A stretch of DNA of 64,000 nucleotides, taken from NCBI GenBank assembly GCA_965223955.1, contig OZ245029.1:2232001-2296000 (forward strand), read 5' to 3'. Under the pieces are notes generated by a model that had not been told where the DNA came from, did not search any database, and worked only from the letters and a program-made list of their open reading frames with translations. Origin of the DNA: Bin75 sp965223955. Lineage in GTDB: Bacteria > Nitrospirota > Nitrospiria > Nitrospirales > UBA8639. A program made the position numbers and the translations under genes. Below, piece after piece: positions 16,915-27,277 of the stretch. The stretch's first letter is position 1; each line of letters begins with the position of its first letter.

Positions 16915-17394
16915 GTGTCTATTGAGTGGCTTGCAGGTATGCTTACACAAATGAACGTTCGGGGGCTTTTGTTCGACCCCTATAATAATGCCTATATCAT
17001 CATCCTTCGGGACGAGCAAAATTCCGATATGCTTCCGATCTGGGTCGGGAAATCCGAAGCCAGTGCCATCAGTTTTGCTTTGGAGAACGTTGCCACGCCC
17101 CGTCCCATGACGCACGATTTGATGAAATCGATTTTGGACAACGTTGACGCCAAAGTCTTAAGCGCCGTGGTCACTGACTTAAAAGATAATACGTACTATG
17201 CCAAAATCCATCTCTGGTACGGTGATTCGGAATACTCCATTGATTCAAGGCCCAGCGATGCGATTGCACTGGCTTTGCGTGCCGAAGCCCCGATTTTTAC
17301 CAGGGAGGAAGTTCTGCAAAAACAGAGTTCCGAGGAATTGGAGCGGTGGCTTGAAAATTTAAAGCCTGAAGATTTCGGCAAATTCGAGACCTAG
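16915..17394 (+). CDS. Bifunctional nuclease (BFN/DUF151) domain protein, first of a tandem pair
   Basis: 159 residues from GTG 16915; ATG 16939 or 16951 are possible, and no start has a strong ribosome-binding site. The BFN domain fills most of the protein: VRGLLFDPYNNAYIIILRDE, then LPIWVGKSEASAI, then TPRPMTHDLM, NTYYAKI and SRPSDAIALALR. The family is described as having DNase/RNase activity in plants, and bacterial homologues are poorly studied. A second BFN gene follows after 49 bases, then rplM-rpsI, so this family may be co-expressed with translation genes here. Confidence 0.85.
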   Translation: MSIEWLAGMLTQMNVRGLLFDPYNNAYIIILRDEQNSDMLPIWVGKSEASAISFALENVATPRPMTHDLMKSILDNVDAKVLSAVVTDLKDNTYYAKIHLWYGDSEYSIDSRPSDAIALALRAEAPIFTREEVLQKQSSEELERWLENLKPEDFGKFET

Positions 17395-17443
17395 CGTTCG
17401 ACGACGGTGTCTCGTTGAACCGAATCCGTTTGTCACAACATCC

Positions 17444-17920
17444 ATGAGCGTGGAACAAAATACCAACCTCGTCCCGTTAAAAGTTCACGGAGTGCTGGTT
17501 GACCCCAATACGGATACCCAAATTGTGATCCTGCGAGACGAGATGAATGCCGACGTCCTTCCCATTTGGGTGGGCACGGCTGAGGGCACTTCCATTCGCT
17601 TGGCGTTGGAGGACGTTGTTCCGCCCAGACCGATGAGTCACGATCTGATTACGAGTCTCTCGACCCATCTGGGCATGAAAATCACTCAAGTCGTGGTGAC
17701 GGACGTCCAAAACAACACGTACTATGCAACGGTTCACGTGTCTTTGAACGAACTCGAACGAACGGTGGACGCCCGGCCAAGCGATGCCATTGCCTTGGCC
17801 CTCAGGGCCAAGTGTCCGATTTACGTCACTCAAGACGTGCTCAAGAGAAGAGCCGGTGACAATTTAGAGGCTTGGCTGGCGAAACTCGACCCCAAAGAAT
17901 CGGGGCCGTCCCAAACATGA
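17444..17920 (+). CDS. Bifunctional nuclease (BFN/DUF151) domain protein, second of a tandem pair
   Basis: 158 residues from ATG 17444. It has the same conserved blocks as its upstream paralogue: VLVDPNTDTQIVILRDEMNA, LPIWVGTAEG, PPRPMSHDL, NNTYYATV, ARPSDAIALALR. The two proteins are clearly homologous but diverged, so the duplication is old. The C-terminal part (VLKRRAGDNLEAWLAKL) is helical and matches the end of the first paralogue. rplM begins 28 bases later. Confidence 0.86.
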   Translation: MSVEQNTNLVPLKVHGVLVDPNTDTQIVILRDEMNADVLPIWVGTAEGTSIRLALEDVVPPRPMSHDLITSLSTHLGMKITQVVVTDVQNNTYYATVHVSLNELERTVDARPSDAIALALRAKCPIYVTQDVLKRRAGDNLEAWLAKLDPKESGPSQT

Positions 17921-17948
17921 TCGCGGCCTGGAACATGGAGAATTTCTG

Positions 17949-18374
17949 ATGCGTAGCTTTCAAGCAAAACCCAATGAGATCGATAGGAAATGGTATATTC
18001 TCGACGCCAAAGGGACCGTGCTCGGTCGGTTGGCCACTCAAGTCGCCACGCTTCTCCGCGGCAAGCATAAACCGACGTTCACGCCCAACGTCGATACGGG
18101 CGACCACGTGATTGTGATCAATGCCGAAGCGATTCGACTGACCGGGAAAAAATTAAAGAAGAAAACGTATTATCACCACACCGGATATCCCGGGGGGATC
18201 AAATCCATTACCGCCGAACATCTCTTGAAAAAAGCCCCTACGGAAATCGTGTCCAAAGCCGTTCGGGGCATGCTTCCACACAGTCCCCTAGGGAAAAAAA
18301 TGGCTAAAAAGTTGCGCGTCTACGTTGGGACGGATCACCCACATGCCGCACAATGTCCGGAGCCCTGGTCATAA
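17949..18374 (+). CDS. rplM: 50S ribosomal protein L13
   Basis: 141 residues. RKWYILDAKGTVLGRLATQV near the start, GDHVIVINAEAIRLTGKK, KTYYHHTGYPGG, and the family end AVRGMLPHSPLGKKMAKKLR with VYVGTDHPHAAQ. ATG 17949 has GGAGAA a few bases upstream. It is followed by rpsI after 39 bases, the nearly universal L13-S9 operon. Confidence 0.97.
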   Translation: MRSFQAKPNEIDRKWYILDAKGTVLGRLATQVATLLRGKHKPTFTPNVDTGDHVIVINAEAIRLTGKKLKKKTYYHHTGYPGGIKSITAEHLLKKAPTEIVSKAVRGMLPHSPLGKKMAKKLRVYVGTDHPHAAQCPEPWS

Positions 18375-18413
18375 CGGTATCTTGCTAAACGTCTAGAGGA
18401 AAGGCTCTTACAG

Positions 18414-18806
18414 ATGGTCAGTCAACGTCATTATGCTACGGGAAAACGCAAATATGCGATCGCACGCGCCTGGATCGAACCAGGCCCGCCGGACATTACG
18501 GTCAATGGCCGAACGCTTGACCATTATTTCACCCTTCTTTCACAACGCATTCAGGTGGAAGCTCCGCTTGAAGTGACGAACACACGGGGACAATTTCGCA
18601 TTACAGCCTCGATCTGCGGTGGAGGCGGATCCGGGCAGGCCGGAGCCCTCCGCCACGCGATTGCCAAAGCCTTGGTGCAAATAAACCCGGACTTTCGCGG
18701 GGTCCTCAAAAAAGACGGCTTGCTGACACGTGATCCCCGGGTGAAAGAAAGAAAGAAATACGGCCAAAAAGGCGCTCGAAGCCGGTTCCAATATTCCAAG
18801 CGTTAA
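18414..18806 (+). CDS. rpsI: 30S ribosomal protein S9
   Basis: 130 residues. YATGKRKYAIARAWIEPG at the start, GGGGSGQAGALRHAIAKAL in the middle, and the conserved C-terminal tail RVKERKKYGQKGARSRFQYS ending KR, which contacts the P-site tRNA in the ribosome. AGAGGAAAGG precedes the ATG. A strong terminator follows at 18839. Confidence 0.97.
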   Translation: MVSQRHYATGKRKYAIARAWIEPGPPDITVNGRTLDHYFTLLSQRIQVEAPLEVTNTRGQFRITASICGGGGSGQAGALRHAIAKALVQINPDFRGVLKKDGLLTRDPRVKERKKYGQKGARSRFQYSKR

Positions 18807-18838
18807 GCGCGCGGACTCTCCAGGATGGTGACGAAAAA

Positions 18839-18866
18839 GGGAAGGCTTCGATGCCTTCCCTTTTTT
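18839..18866 (+). terminator. Rho-independent terminator of rplM-rpsI
   Basis: Stem GGGAAGGC/GCCTTCCC, loop TTCGAT, then six T. It ends the BFN-rplM-rpsI unit 33 bases after the rpsI stop. Confidence 0.9.
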
Positions 18867-18904
18867 CGTCTTATTCATGTATGGCAAGGCAACAATCATC
18901 ATCA

Positions 18905-19981
18905 ATGCGTCGAACTCGATTAAAAGTAGCCGTACTGGGAGCCAGTGGGTACACGGGCGGAGAACTTCTTCGTTTATTGAGCTGCCACCCCTACGTCACG
19001 GTCACCAACGTGACGGCGGACAAATCCGTTGGTCTTCCGGTGACGTCCCTGTTCCCGCACCTCGAAACGTTTCACGGGTTTCGTTTTGCGCCACTGCACG
19101 TCAAGCCCATCCTGAAAAAAGTCGATCTGGTCTTTTCAGCACTTCCCCATACGAAATCCATGGAGCCGGTGACCGAGTGCGTCCAAGCCAGGAAACCCGT
19201 GATTGACCTGAGCGCCGACTTTCGGCTGATAGAGCGGGACACGTATGAACGATGGTATGGCACGCCGCATGTGTCGCCCGCCCTGCTGAAAAAGGCGGTC
19301 TACGGGCTTCCGGAACTTCACAGGGCACGGATCCGGCGGGCTCGACTGGTTGCCGCACCCGGCTGTTACCCGACGGCGGCTATTCTGCAGTTGGCTCCAT
19401 TGCTGGCCCATCGGATGATCCACACGGATACCATTGTCGTTGATTCGAAATCCGGCATTTCAGGGGCAGGCCGAAGCCCGGCCCTGCCTTACCATTTTCC
19501 GGAAGCTCATGATTCCACGACGGCCTACAACATTGCCCGACACCGGCACACCCCTGAAATCGAACAGGAACTGAACCGTCTCGTTGACAAGAAAAACCCG
19601 AAAGGAAAAGGGTCGAACGTGCACGTCGTATTTACTCCGCATCTTATCCCGATGAATCGAGGTCTCCTCAGCACGGCCTATGCCAAACTCCGGAACCCGC
19701 TCACGAACGATGCGGCAATGACGTTGTACAAGGATTTTTATGCAAACGAACGATTCATCAGAATTCGTGAAGAATCGACGTCCATCAGTCCCACCTACGT
19801 TCGAGGATCGAATTTTTGCGACATCGGGGTTTTTGTGGATCAACGGACACACCACGTCATCACCGTATCGGCCCTGGATAACCTGGTCAAAGGTGCGGCC
19901 GGGCAAGCCATCCAATCCATGAATCTGATGATGGGATTTCCCGAAGAGACGGGGCTGACGTCACCGGGGATTTTTCCATAG
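18905..19981 (+). CDS. argC: N-acetyl-gamma-glutamyl-phosphate reductase
   Basis: 358 residues from ATG 18905; ATG 18881 would add MARQQSSS, and the frame further upstream runs into the terminator. NADP-binding VAVLGASGYTGGELLRLL, the catalytic-Cys loop AAPGCYPTAAIL, SKSGISGAGR, YNIARHRHTPEIEQEL, and the C-terminal ALDNLVKGAAGQAIQSMNLM. It makes N-acetylglutamate semialdehyde in arginine synthesis. argJ follows after a 422-bp repeat-filled gap. Confidence 0.94.
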   Translation: MRRTRLKVAVLGASGYTGGELLRLLSCHPYVTVTNVTADKSVGLPVTSLFPHLETFHGFRFAPLHVKPILKKVDLVFSALPHTKSMEPVTECVQARKPVIDLSADFRLIERDTYERWYGTPHVSPALLKKAVYGLPELHRARIRRARLVAAPGCYPTAAILQLAPLLAHRMIHTDTIVVDSKSGISGAGRSPALPYHFPEAHDSTTAYNIARHRHTPEIEQELNRLVDKKNPKGKGSNVHVVFTPHLIPMNRGLLSTAYAKLRNPLTNDAAMTLYKDFYANERFIRIREESTSISPTYVRGSNFCDIGVFVDQRTHHVITVSALDNLVKGAAGQAIQSMNLMMGFPEETGLTSPGIFP

Positions 19982-20069
19982 GCTCAACCATACCCGTTCC
20001 CTTACTCACGATCCATATTGGCATGCAAATAGCGAACGCCACCCTGAATCTGTCATTCCTATTTTTCTC

Positions 20070-20370
20070 CTTCTGTCATTCCCGACCTGATCGGGAATCC
20101 AGAGTTGTTGTTGCGCACGGAGGGAAAAACAAAAACCCTGGATCCTCGATTAAAAATGTCGAGGATGACAGAAAGGGGAGAGACGCCGGGATGACATCAG
20201 GAGGCCCTTGATACGAAAGTCGTAGGTCGGGTTAGCCGCAGGCGTAACCCGACAATCTTCGTGTAACTTGGCACCGCAGACAAATCCGTCGGATTACGCT
20301 GCGCTAATCCGACCTACGACTACTGATTCCCCTCCTAGCTCGACCTCCCCTTACAAAGGGGAGGGAAAAA
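20070..20370. repeat. Repeat cluster between argC and argJ
   Basis: D arms (TCCCGACCTGATCGGGA and the TTAAAAATGTCGAGG type), P palindromes at about 20221-20253 and 20288-20319, and a single F arm (CTCCCCTTACAAAGGGGAGG, about 20344-20363). No gene is seen from 19982 to 20403. Confidence 0.8.
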
Positions 20371-20403
20371 TGTGCAAGCGGCAAGCCGGTAGGAAGATTC
20401 CTT

Positions 20404-21615
<1,212 letters not shown>

Positions 21616-21660
21616 CCATCTTTTTCCGATGCCGCTGTCGGGAGGGCTTGCGACACGCGC

Positions 21661-22635
21661 ATGAAAAACTTTCACCGCAAACGGATTCTCATCACGGGAG
21701 GGGCCGGATTTCTCGGATCGCACCTGTGTCGCACGCTCCTGGAAGAGGGACACGACGTGATCTGCGTCGACAACTTCTATACGGGGACAAAAGCCAATCT
21801 TGTCCCATTCCGTGATCATCCGAATTTCGAGCTTGTCCGGCACGATATTACCTTTCCGCTCTATATCGAAGCCGATGAAATTTATAACCTTGCCTGTCCC
21901 GCATCCCCCGTTCATTACCAATGCGATCCCGTCCAGACCACGAAGACCAACGTTCACGGAGCCATCAACGTGCTGGGACTCGCCAAAAGGCTCCGGGCCC
22001 GCATCTTTCAGGCATCGACCAGCGAAGTCTATGGAGATCCGGAAACCCATCCTCAGAGTGAAGACTATTGGGGACACGTCAATCCCATCGGCCTGCGTTC
22101 CTGCTACGATGAAGGAAAACGCTGTGCGGAAACGTTGTTTTTCGACTACCACCGCCAGCATCGCCTGGACGTGAAGGTTGCCCGCATCTTCAATACCTAT
22201 GGCCCGAACATGCATCCTCATGATGGACGAGTCGTTTCGAATTTCATCATGCAAGCCCTCACCAACGAATCCCTGACCGTTTTCGGTGACGGGTCACAGA
22301 CGCGTTCGTTTTGTTACGTGGATGATTTGATTCGAGGCTGTGTCTTGCTTATGAAAAGCCCGGAAGATTGCACGGGTCCCGTCAACCTGGGAAACCCCGG
22401 GGAATGTGCCATGCTGGAACTCGCGAAACTCGTGATTGATTTAACAGGGACCAAATCAAAGATCGTGCACAAATCCTTACCAACCGACGATCCGACTCAA
22501 CGCTGTCCCGATATTACACTGGCAAAAGGACGGCTTGGCTGGGAACCCAAAATCCCACTGCAAGAAGGGCTCAAAAAGACCATTGCGTATTTCGAGGAAT
22601 TCCTGCGCCGGGAAGCTTCTCCACGGAAGAGTTGA
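21661..22635 (+). CDS. UDP-glucuronate decarboxylase-type NAD-dependent epimerase
   Basis: 324 residues, extended SDR. Glycine motif ILITGGAGFLGSHLC, CVDNFYTGTKANL, NLACPASPVHYQ, catalytic STSEVYG and YDEGK (Tyr/Lys), RIFNTYGPNMHPHDGRVVSN and GSQTRSFCYVDDLIRG. These blocks match UXS (UDP-xylose synthase) better than GalE or RmlB. It would supply UDP-xylose for envelope polysaccharide. ATG 21661 lies 46 bases after argJ. Confidence 0.88.
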   Translation: MKNFHRKRILITGGAGFLGSHLCRTLLEEGHDVICVDNFYTGTKANLVPFRDHPNFELVRHDITFPLYIEADEIYNLACPASPVHYQCDPVQTTKTNVHGAINVLGLAKRLRARIFQASTSEVYGDPETHPQSEDYWGHVNPIGLRSCYDEGKRCAETLFFDYHRQHRLDVKVARIFNTYGPNMHPHDGRVVSNFIMQALTNESLTVFGDGSQTRSFCYVDDLIRGCVLLMKSPEDCTGPVNLGNPGECAMLELAKLVIDLTGTKSKIVHKSLPTDDPTQRCPDITLAKGRLGWEPKIPLQEGLKKTIAYFEEFLRREASPRKS

Positions 22636-22890
22636 CGGCCTCTCTTTATTGTAGCTTCGGCATCCCGGGTCAAGACCCGGGACATGCCGTTGCATCACGT
22701 GCACCCGCTCCACTGCTTGCTGCCGCATCGTGCTCGCCCTCTTTGGTATCGCCCCGCCCTTCCGGGTGCACAAGGGCCATGACATGCCCAAATTAAATTT
22801 GTGCTGAGACCAAAAAATATACGTTTTTACAAATTCTTGTTTTTGATCTAGACTATTGGTTTATTCAAGAGGTGCGGCGATGATCTTGAC
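22636..22890. other. AT-rich intergenic region left of the IS copy
   Basis: Contains a short hairpin (TCCCGGGTCAAGACCCGGGA, about 22663-22682) and at 22786 a block (GCCCAAATTAAATTTGTGCT) related to the blocks at 7496 and 29936. I see no gene. Confidence 0.5.
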
Positions 22891-23977
22891 TGTATAGGTT
22901 CAGAAACATATGGCACTCCTTGACCCAGGAGGAGTCACCATGCACATCCACCATCTCGGCTACCGGATCCGGGGGTTCTATCGAGTAGCCAATCTGGGCT
23001 ATCGTTGGGACATGATACCCAACGAAGCTCACCACCGACTCAAGATTCTGACGTTCTGGGCCACCCATGGCCCGGCGGCGACCCAGGATGCCTATGCGGT
23101 CAGCCGCCGGACGCTCGCGCGCTGGAAACACACGTTGACCCAGGCCGGCGGTCAGCCCGCCGCCTTGGCCGCCCGCTCCCGTGCCCCCCACCGACGGCGC
23201 CAGCCCCACAGCCCGCCCGCACTGAACCAGGAGATCCGGCGTCTGCGCACCACCTTCCCTAACCTCGGGAAGGCCAAACTCCACGTCCTGCTGGCCCCGT
23301 GGTGTGAGGCCCACGGCCTCGCCCTGCCCAGTGTCTCCACCATTGGGCGCCTGATCGCCCGTGCGCCCGACAAGATGCGGCACGCCCCCGTCCGCTTGAC
23401 GGCGCGGGGCCAGCCTAAACCCGTCGTGCGGCCGCGCAAAGCGCGGAAACCCCGCGGCCACTCCGCCCCGCCCCTCGAGGTGTTCGCCTGTGATACCGTC
23501 GTCCGGCTCCAGGCGGGCCTCCGCCGCTACTTGTTCCCCTTTCTCGATCCCCACTCGCGCTTCGCGGTCGCCGTGGCCACGCCCCCCGCGTCCAGCCGCC
23601 AGGCGACCCGCGCGCTGGAGGCCTTGTGCCAGGTGCTGCCACGCCCCCCGCGGGTCGTGCTCTCCGACAACGGCTCGGAATTCCTGGGCCACTTCCAGCA
23701 GCGGTTGGAGGCGCGCGGCATCACGCACTGGTGGACCTATCCCCGTTCCCCGAAAATGAATGCCCATGTAGAACGGTTCAACCGGACCATTCAGGAACAG
23801 TTCGTGGACTATCATGAGGACTTGCTGTTCGACGACGTGGCCCTGTTCAACCAACAATTGGCCGACTGGTTGATCGCGTATAACACCGTCTTACCCCACC
23901 ATAGCCTTGGCCGCCAATCTCCGGTACAATTCCTCCTTCACCATCAACCCGAGTGCCAAATGTGGTGGACCCATACA
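22891..23977 (+). mobile_element. IS481-family-type insertion sequence, copy 1 (1087 bp)
   Basis: It begins TGTATAGGTTCAGAAACAT and ends ATGTGGTGGACCCATACA; the ends are imperfect inverted repeats. It is flanked by a 5-bp target duplication, TTGAC (22886-22890 and 23978-23982). As far as I can read, it is identical over its whole length to the copy at 50526-51612, so both insertions are recent. It lies at the left edge of the high-GC secretion islet. Confidence 0.9.
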
Positions 23978-24238
23978 TTGACTTGTGTGAAATGGGGTAG
24001 ACGTGTAAGATACGACCTACGACCTACGACCTACGACCTACGACCTACGACCTACGACCTACGACCTACGACCTACGACCTACGACCTACGACCTACGAC
24101 CTACGACCTACGACCTACGACCTACGACCTACGACCTACGACCTACGACCTACGACCTACGACCTACGACCTACGACCTACGACCTACGACCTACGACCT
24201 ACGACCTACGACCTACGACCTACGACCCTCTGGCCTGA
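22940..24238 (+). CDS. IS481-family transposase reading through into a heptamer array
   Basis: Start at ATG 22940, with CAGGAGGAG upstream. An N-terminal helix-turn-helix region (ATQDAYAVSRRTLARWKHTL) is followed by an integrase core with Asp of FACDTV, Asp of LSDNGSEF and Glu of HVERFNR. The IS carries no stop codon; the transposase ends with QMWWTHT at the IS border. Here the frame continues into flanking DNA and then through the 7-bp array, adding a repeating YDLRPTT tail until 24238. In copy 2 the tail is a different 17-residue sequence. Confidence 0.85.
   Translation: MHIHHLGYRIRGFYRVANLGYRWDMIPNEAHHRLKILTFWATHGPAATQDAYAVSRRTLARWKHTLTQAGGQPAALAARSRAPHRRRQPHSPPALNQEIRRLRTTFPNLGKAKLHVLLAPWCEAHGLALPSVSTIGRLIARAPDKMRHAPVRLTARGQPKPVVRPRKARKPRGHSAPPLEVFACDTVVRLQAGLRRYLFPFLDPHSRFAVAVATPPASSRQATRALEALCQVLPRPPRVVLSDNGSEFLGHFQQRLEARGITHWWTYPRSPKMNAHVERFNRTIQEQFVDYHEDLLFDDVALFNQQLADWLIAYNTVLPHHSLGRQSPVQFLLHHQPECQMWWTHTLTCVKWGRRVRYDLRPTTYDLRPTTYDLRPTTYDLRPTTYDLRPTTYDLRPTTYDLRPTTYDLRPTTYDLRPTTYDLRPTTYDPLA
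24011..24227. repeat. Perfect tandem array, 31 copies of TACGACC
   Basis: 217 bases with an exact 7-base period and no variant unit. It starts 33 bases after the IS copy and ends 209 bases before the first islet gene. It is not a CRISPR, since there are no spacers. The unit matches the end of the P repeats followed by GA (CGACCTACGA), so it may have grown from one. Slippage could change its length. Confidence 0.97.
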
Positions 24239-24436
24239 GCCCGACGGCCATGTCCGTCGCGACGTGGGACGCCACGCGCCACGCCCTGCCCTTCGTCCGC
24301 CCCACCCGGGCGCCCATCACGGCGGGCAAAAGCCCTAGCTACACGCGCTCGGGCGACGTGAGGGCAAGCAGCATGCGCAGGCACGGCCGGAGCGAGACGG
24401 CAACAACCGAACAACACCTGCAAAGGAGACTGCACC

Positions 24437-27277
24437 ATGCCTGACGATTATTCAGCAGACCGTTTCACCACCGGCACGGTCGCCGTCGGCGGCTCGGCCA
24501 CCGGGACCATCGAGACCGCCCATGACCAGGATTGGTTCGCCGTCGAACTGGTGGCGGGGCGGACCTACCAGTTCGACCTCGGAGGCAGCCCGAGCGGGGG
24601 CGGGACGCTGCGCGACACCTTCCTGCGAGCCATCTACGACAGCGAGGGGCGCTACCAGTCGGGCAGCTACAACGACGACTTCGAGGGCGGGCGCGACAGC
24701 CGGGTGACGTTCACCGCACGTGAGACTGGGACCTACTATGTACGGGCATCGGGCGACCGCAACGAGACGGGGACCTACACGTTGTCGGTGACGGACGTGA
24801 CGCCGGGGTCGGTGGAAAACCCGCCACCGGCCGAGCCGGCGGCGGACATGGTGGCACCGGAGGACCCGGCGCGCGCGGCGGCCGAGGATCTTGGGGACAT
24901 CACGGAGTTGGCGGCGGCGCGGTTCCCGCTGGGTACGCTGGACGGCGGCGCCGATGGGGTGGCGTGGTACCGGTTCACGCTGAGCGAGGCGCGCGCGGTG
25001 GGGCTGGGGCTTCGGCGCCAGGACGCCGATGCGGACCTGGTGCTGGAGGACGCAGAGGGCCACGTGCTGCACAGCAGCGAGCGTTCCGGCACGGCGAACG
25101 AGTGGATGCGCGAGACGCTACTGGCGGGGACGTATTACGTAGGGGTGGAGGCGCAGGAGGCGGGTGCGAACGCGTATGTGTTCCGCTACGGGGTGGGCGA
25201 TGCGGACCCGGCCGAAGTGGCGCGGCTGGAGGCGGATCGGACATCGGCGCAGGAGCAGGTTCAGCAGCGGCCACCGGCATTCGGCTCTCAGTTCTACGGT
25301 TTCGAACTCCCGGAGGACACGGACGGGAGCGCGAACCGGATATCGCTGGGCACGGTCTCGGCGACGGACCCGGAAGGCGGTTCAGTGACCTACAGCATCG
25401 AGGGCGGCAACGCGGCGGGGCTGTTCGAGATCGACGCGGCCAGCGGCGAGCTGTTCTACACGGGCGGGGGCGAGGACTACGAGACCGGTTCGACCAGCTT
25501 CGAGCTGACTGTCCGGGCGAGCGACGGCGATCAGACGACCGATGCCACCGCGACCGTCAGCGTCACCGACGTGGATGAGCCGGTGGAGGTCGATCCACCT
25601 GTTGCGGAACCGGATCAGAGTACGCCGCAGACGGTATCGGAACCTGCCGGAGAGGACTTCTCGGCGGGCGCCTCGACGAGTGGGCGGGTGGCCGTCGGCG
25701 ACACGGCCACGGGCAACATCGGGAGCAACGGCGACGGCGACTGGTTCGCGGTGGAGCTGGTGGCGGGCCGGACCTACGTCATCGATCTGAGAGGCAGTCC
25801 CACGGACGATGGCACGCTGAGCGATCCCTATCTGCGCGGCATCCACGATTCCGACGGCAATCGCATTCCGCGTACGTCGAACAACGACGGGGGCGAAGGC
25901 TACAACAGCCGGGTGACCTTCACGGCAACCGAGAGCGGCACCCACTACATCGCGGCGGGCGCGGCGAGGCTCTTTTCCGGCCGGGGCACCTACGAGGTCG
26001 AGGTGACGGACACCTCGCCGCCGGAGCCCGACACAGCTCAAGCCCAGGACGAGCCGCCGGAGCCCGAGACAGCCCAAGCTCAGGACGAGCCGGCGAACGT
26101 CTCGGAGGGCGACACGGACCTGCCCGCCGACTCCACCACCACGGGCCGGGTCGCGGTCGGCGGCTGGGTCAGGGGCAACATCGATGTTTCCTATGACAAG
26201 GACTGGTTCGCGGTCGATCTGGAGGCGAACAAGGAATACGAGATCGTGATGGCAGGGGGATCATGGATCGACCGCATTTATCATGGCTCCCTGGTGAGCC
26301 CGAATATCTATGGGGTCTACACCGACGATGGCACGAAGATTGTCGGAGGCGGACCCGCCGCGGGCAGGCCCAAACGCTTGCAGGTCACGCCGGAGGAGGA
26401 CGGTACCTACTACGTGCAGACAGGTGCTCGCCGTGACCATGTCGGCATCTACACGCTTTCGGTGACCGACCTCTCGGACCCGCCCACTGATGACTACGCG
26501 GACGATATCGACACCGAAGGGACCGTCGCCGTCGGCGGCTCTGCCACCGGCAATATCGAGGTCGGTAGCGACGAAGACTGGTTCGCGGTGACCCTAGAAG
26601 CGGACAAGACCTACCGCTTCGACCTGAAGGGGTCGCCGACGGGCGACGGCTCGCTGCCCGACCCGGTTCTGCGCGGGATCTACGATGCCGACGGCGAACG
26701 GCTCCCCGGCACGGGAAACGACAACTACATCGGGTATGAGGGCCGCAACAGCGCGGTGTATTTCACGGCGGACGATAGTGGCACTTACTACGTGGCGGCC
26801 GCGGCGGGGTCGGTAGTACGATCTGAATACAAATATCCAGGTACCTACACATTGTCGGTCACCGATGTCGACGATACCCTCGATGACCACGCGGCTACAC
26901 CCAATCCCAACAAGACCGGAACGGTTACGGTCGGAGGAGGCTCGGCCACGGGCGACATCGAGACCGCCGCCGACATCGACTGGTTCGCGGTGACCCTAGA
27001 AGCGGGCAAGACCTACCGGGTGGACATGAGGGGCGACTCCGGCGAGGGCGGACTGACGGACACGTACCTGGGCAGGATCTACGATGCCGACGGCAAGCTG
27101 GTCGACGTTCCCTCCTGTACCGATATCGGCGACAGCGACAGCCGCTTGATGTTCACTGTGCGGGAGAGCGGGACGTACTACGTGGAGGCGCAGGGCGCCA
27201 GCACGGGTTCGTGGTGGGACGGCCCGATATCTACCGGCACCTACACGGTGTCGGTGGAGGAGGTCGATGGCATCTGA
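24437..27277 (+). CDS. Large modular secreted protein A (PPC-like and cadherin-like domains)
   Basis: 946 residues with no signal peptide (MPDDYSADRF). Rough order: PPC-like domain (8-118); a WYRF-type module (142-263; DLGDITELAAARFP to YVFRYGVG); cadherin-like domain (277-384; SVTYSIEGGNAAGLFEIDAA); then four more PPC-like domains (404-524, 556-678, 684-813, 814-946). Each PPC unit has DWFAV, an IYDxDG turn and GTYYV. It ends TYTVSVEEVDGI, as protein B ends TYTLSVEEVDGM. No RTX nonapeptides are seen. With PrtD and HlyD genes downstream, type I secretion is inferred. Cell-surface adhesion or matrix roles are plausible but unproven. Confidence 0.85.
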   Translation: MPDDYSADRFTTGTVAVGGSATGTIETAHDQDWFAVELVAGRTYQFDLGGSPSGGGTLRDTFLRAIYDSEGRYQSGSYNDDFEGGRDSRVTFTARETGTYYVRASGDRNETGTYTLSVTDVTPGSVENPPPAEPAADMVAPEDPARAAAEDLGDITELAAARFPLGTLDGGADGVAWYRFTLSEARAVGLGLRRQDADADLVLEDAEGHVLHSSERSGTANEWMRETLLAGTYYVGVEAQEAGANAYVFRYGVGDADPAEVARLEADRTSAQEQVQQRPPAFGSQFYGFELPEDTDGSANRISLGTVSATDPEGGSVTYSIEGGNAAGLFEIDAASGELFYTGGGEDYETGSTSFELTVRASDGDQTTDATATVSVTDVDEPVEVDPPVAEPDQSTPQTVSEPAGEDFSAGASTSGRVAVGDTATGNIGSNGDGDWFAVELVAGRTYVIDLRGSPTDDGTLSDPYLRGIHDSDGNRIPRTSNNDGGEGYNSRVTFTATESGTHYIAAGAARLFSGRGTYEVEVTDTSPPEPDTAQAQDEPPEPETAQAQDEPANVSEGDTDLPADSTTTGRVAVGGWVRGNIDVSYDKDWFAVDLEANKEYEIVMAGGSWIDRIYHGSLVSPNIYGVYTDDGTKIVGGGPAAGRPKRLQVTPEEDGTYYVQTGARRDHVGIYTLSVTDLSDPPTDDYADDIDTEGTVAVGGSATGNIEVGSDEDWFAVTLEADKTYRFDLKGSPTGDGSLPDPVLRGIYDADGERLPGTGNDNYIGYEGRNSAVYFTADDSGTYYVAAAAGSVVRSEYKYPGTYTLSVTDVDDTLDDHAATPNPNKTGTVTVGGGSATGDIETAADIDWFAVTLEAGKTYRVDMRGDSGEGGLTDTYLGRIYDADGKLVDVPSCTDIGDSDSRLMFTVRESGTYYVEAQGASTGSWWDGPISTGTYTVSVEEVDGI

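Noticed and set aside
24011..24227. CRISPR array
   Set aside because: Units are contiguous 7-mers with no spacers.
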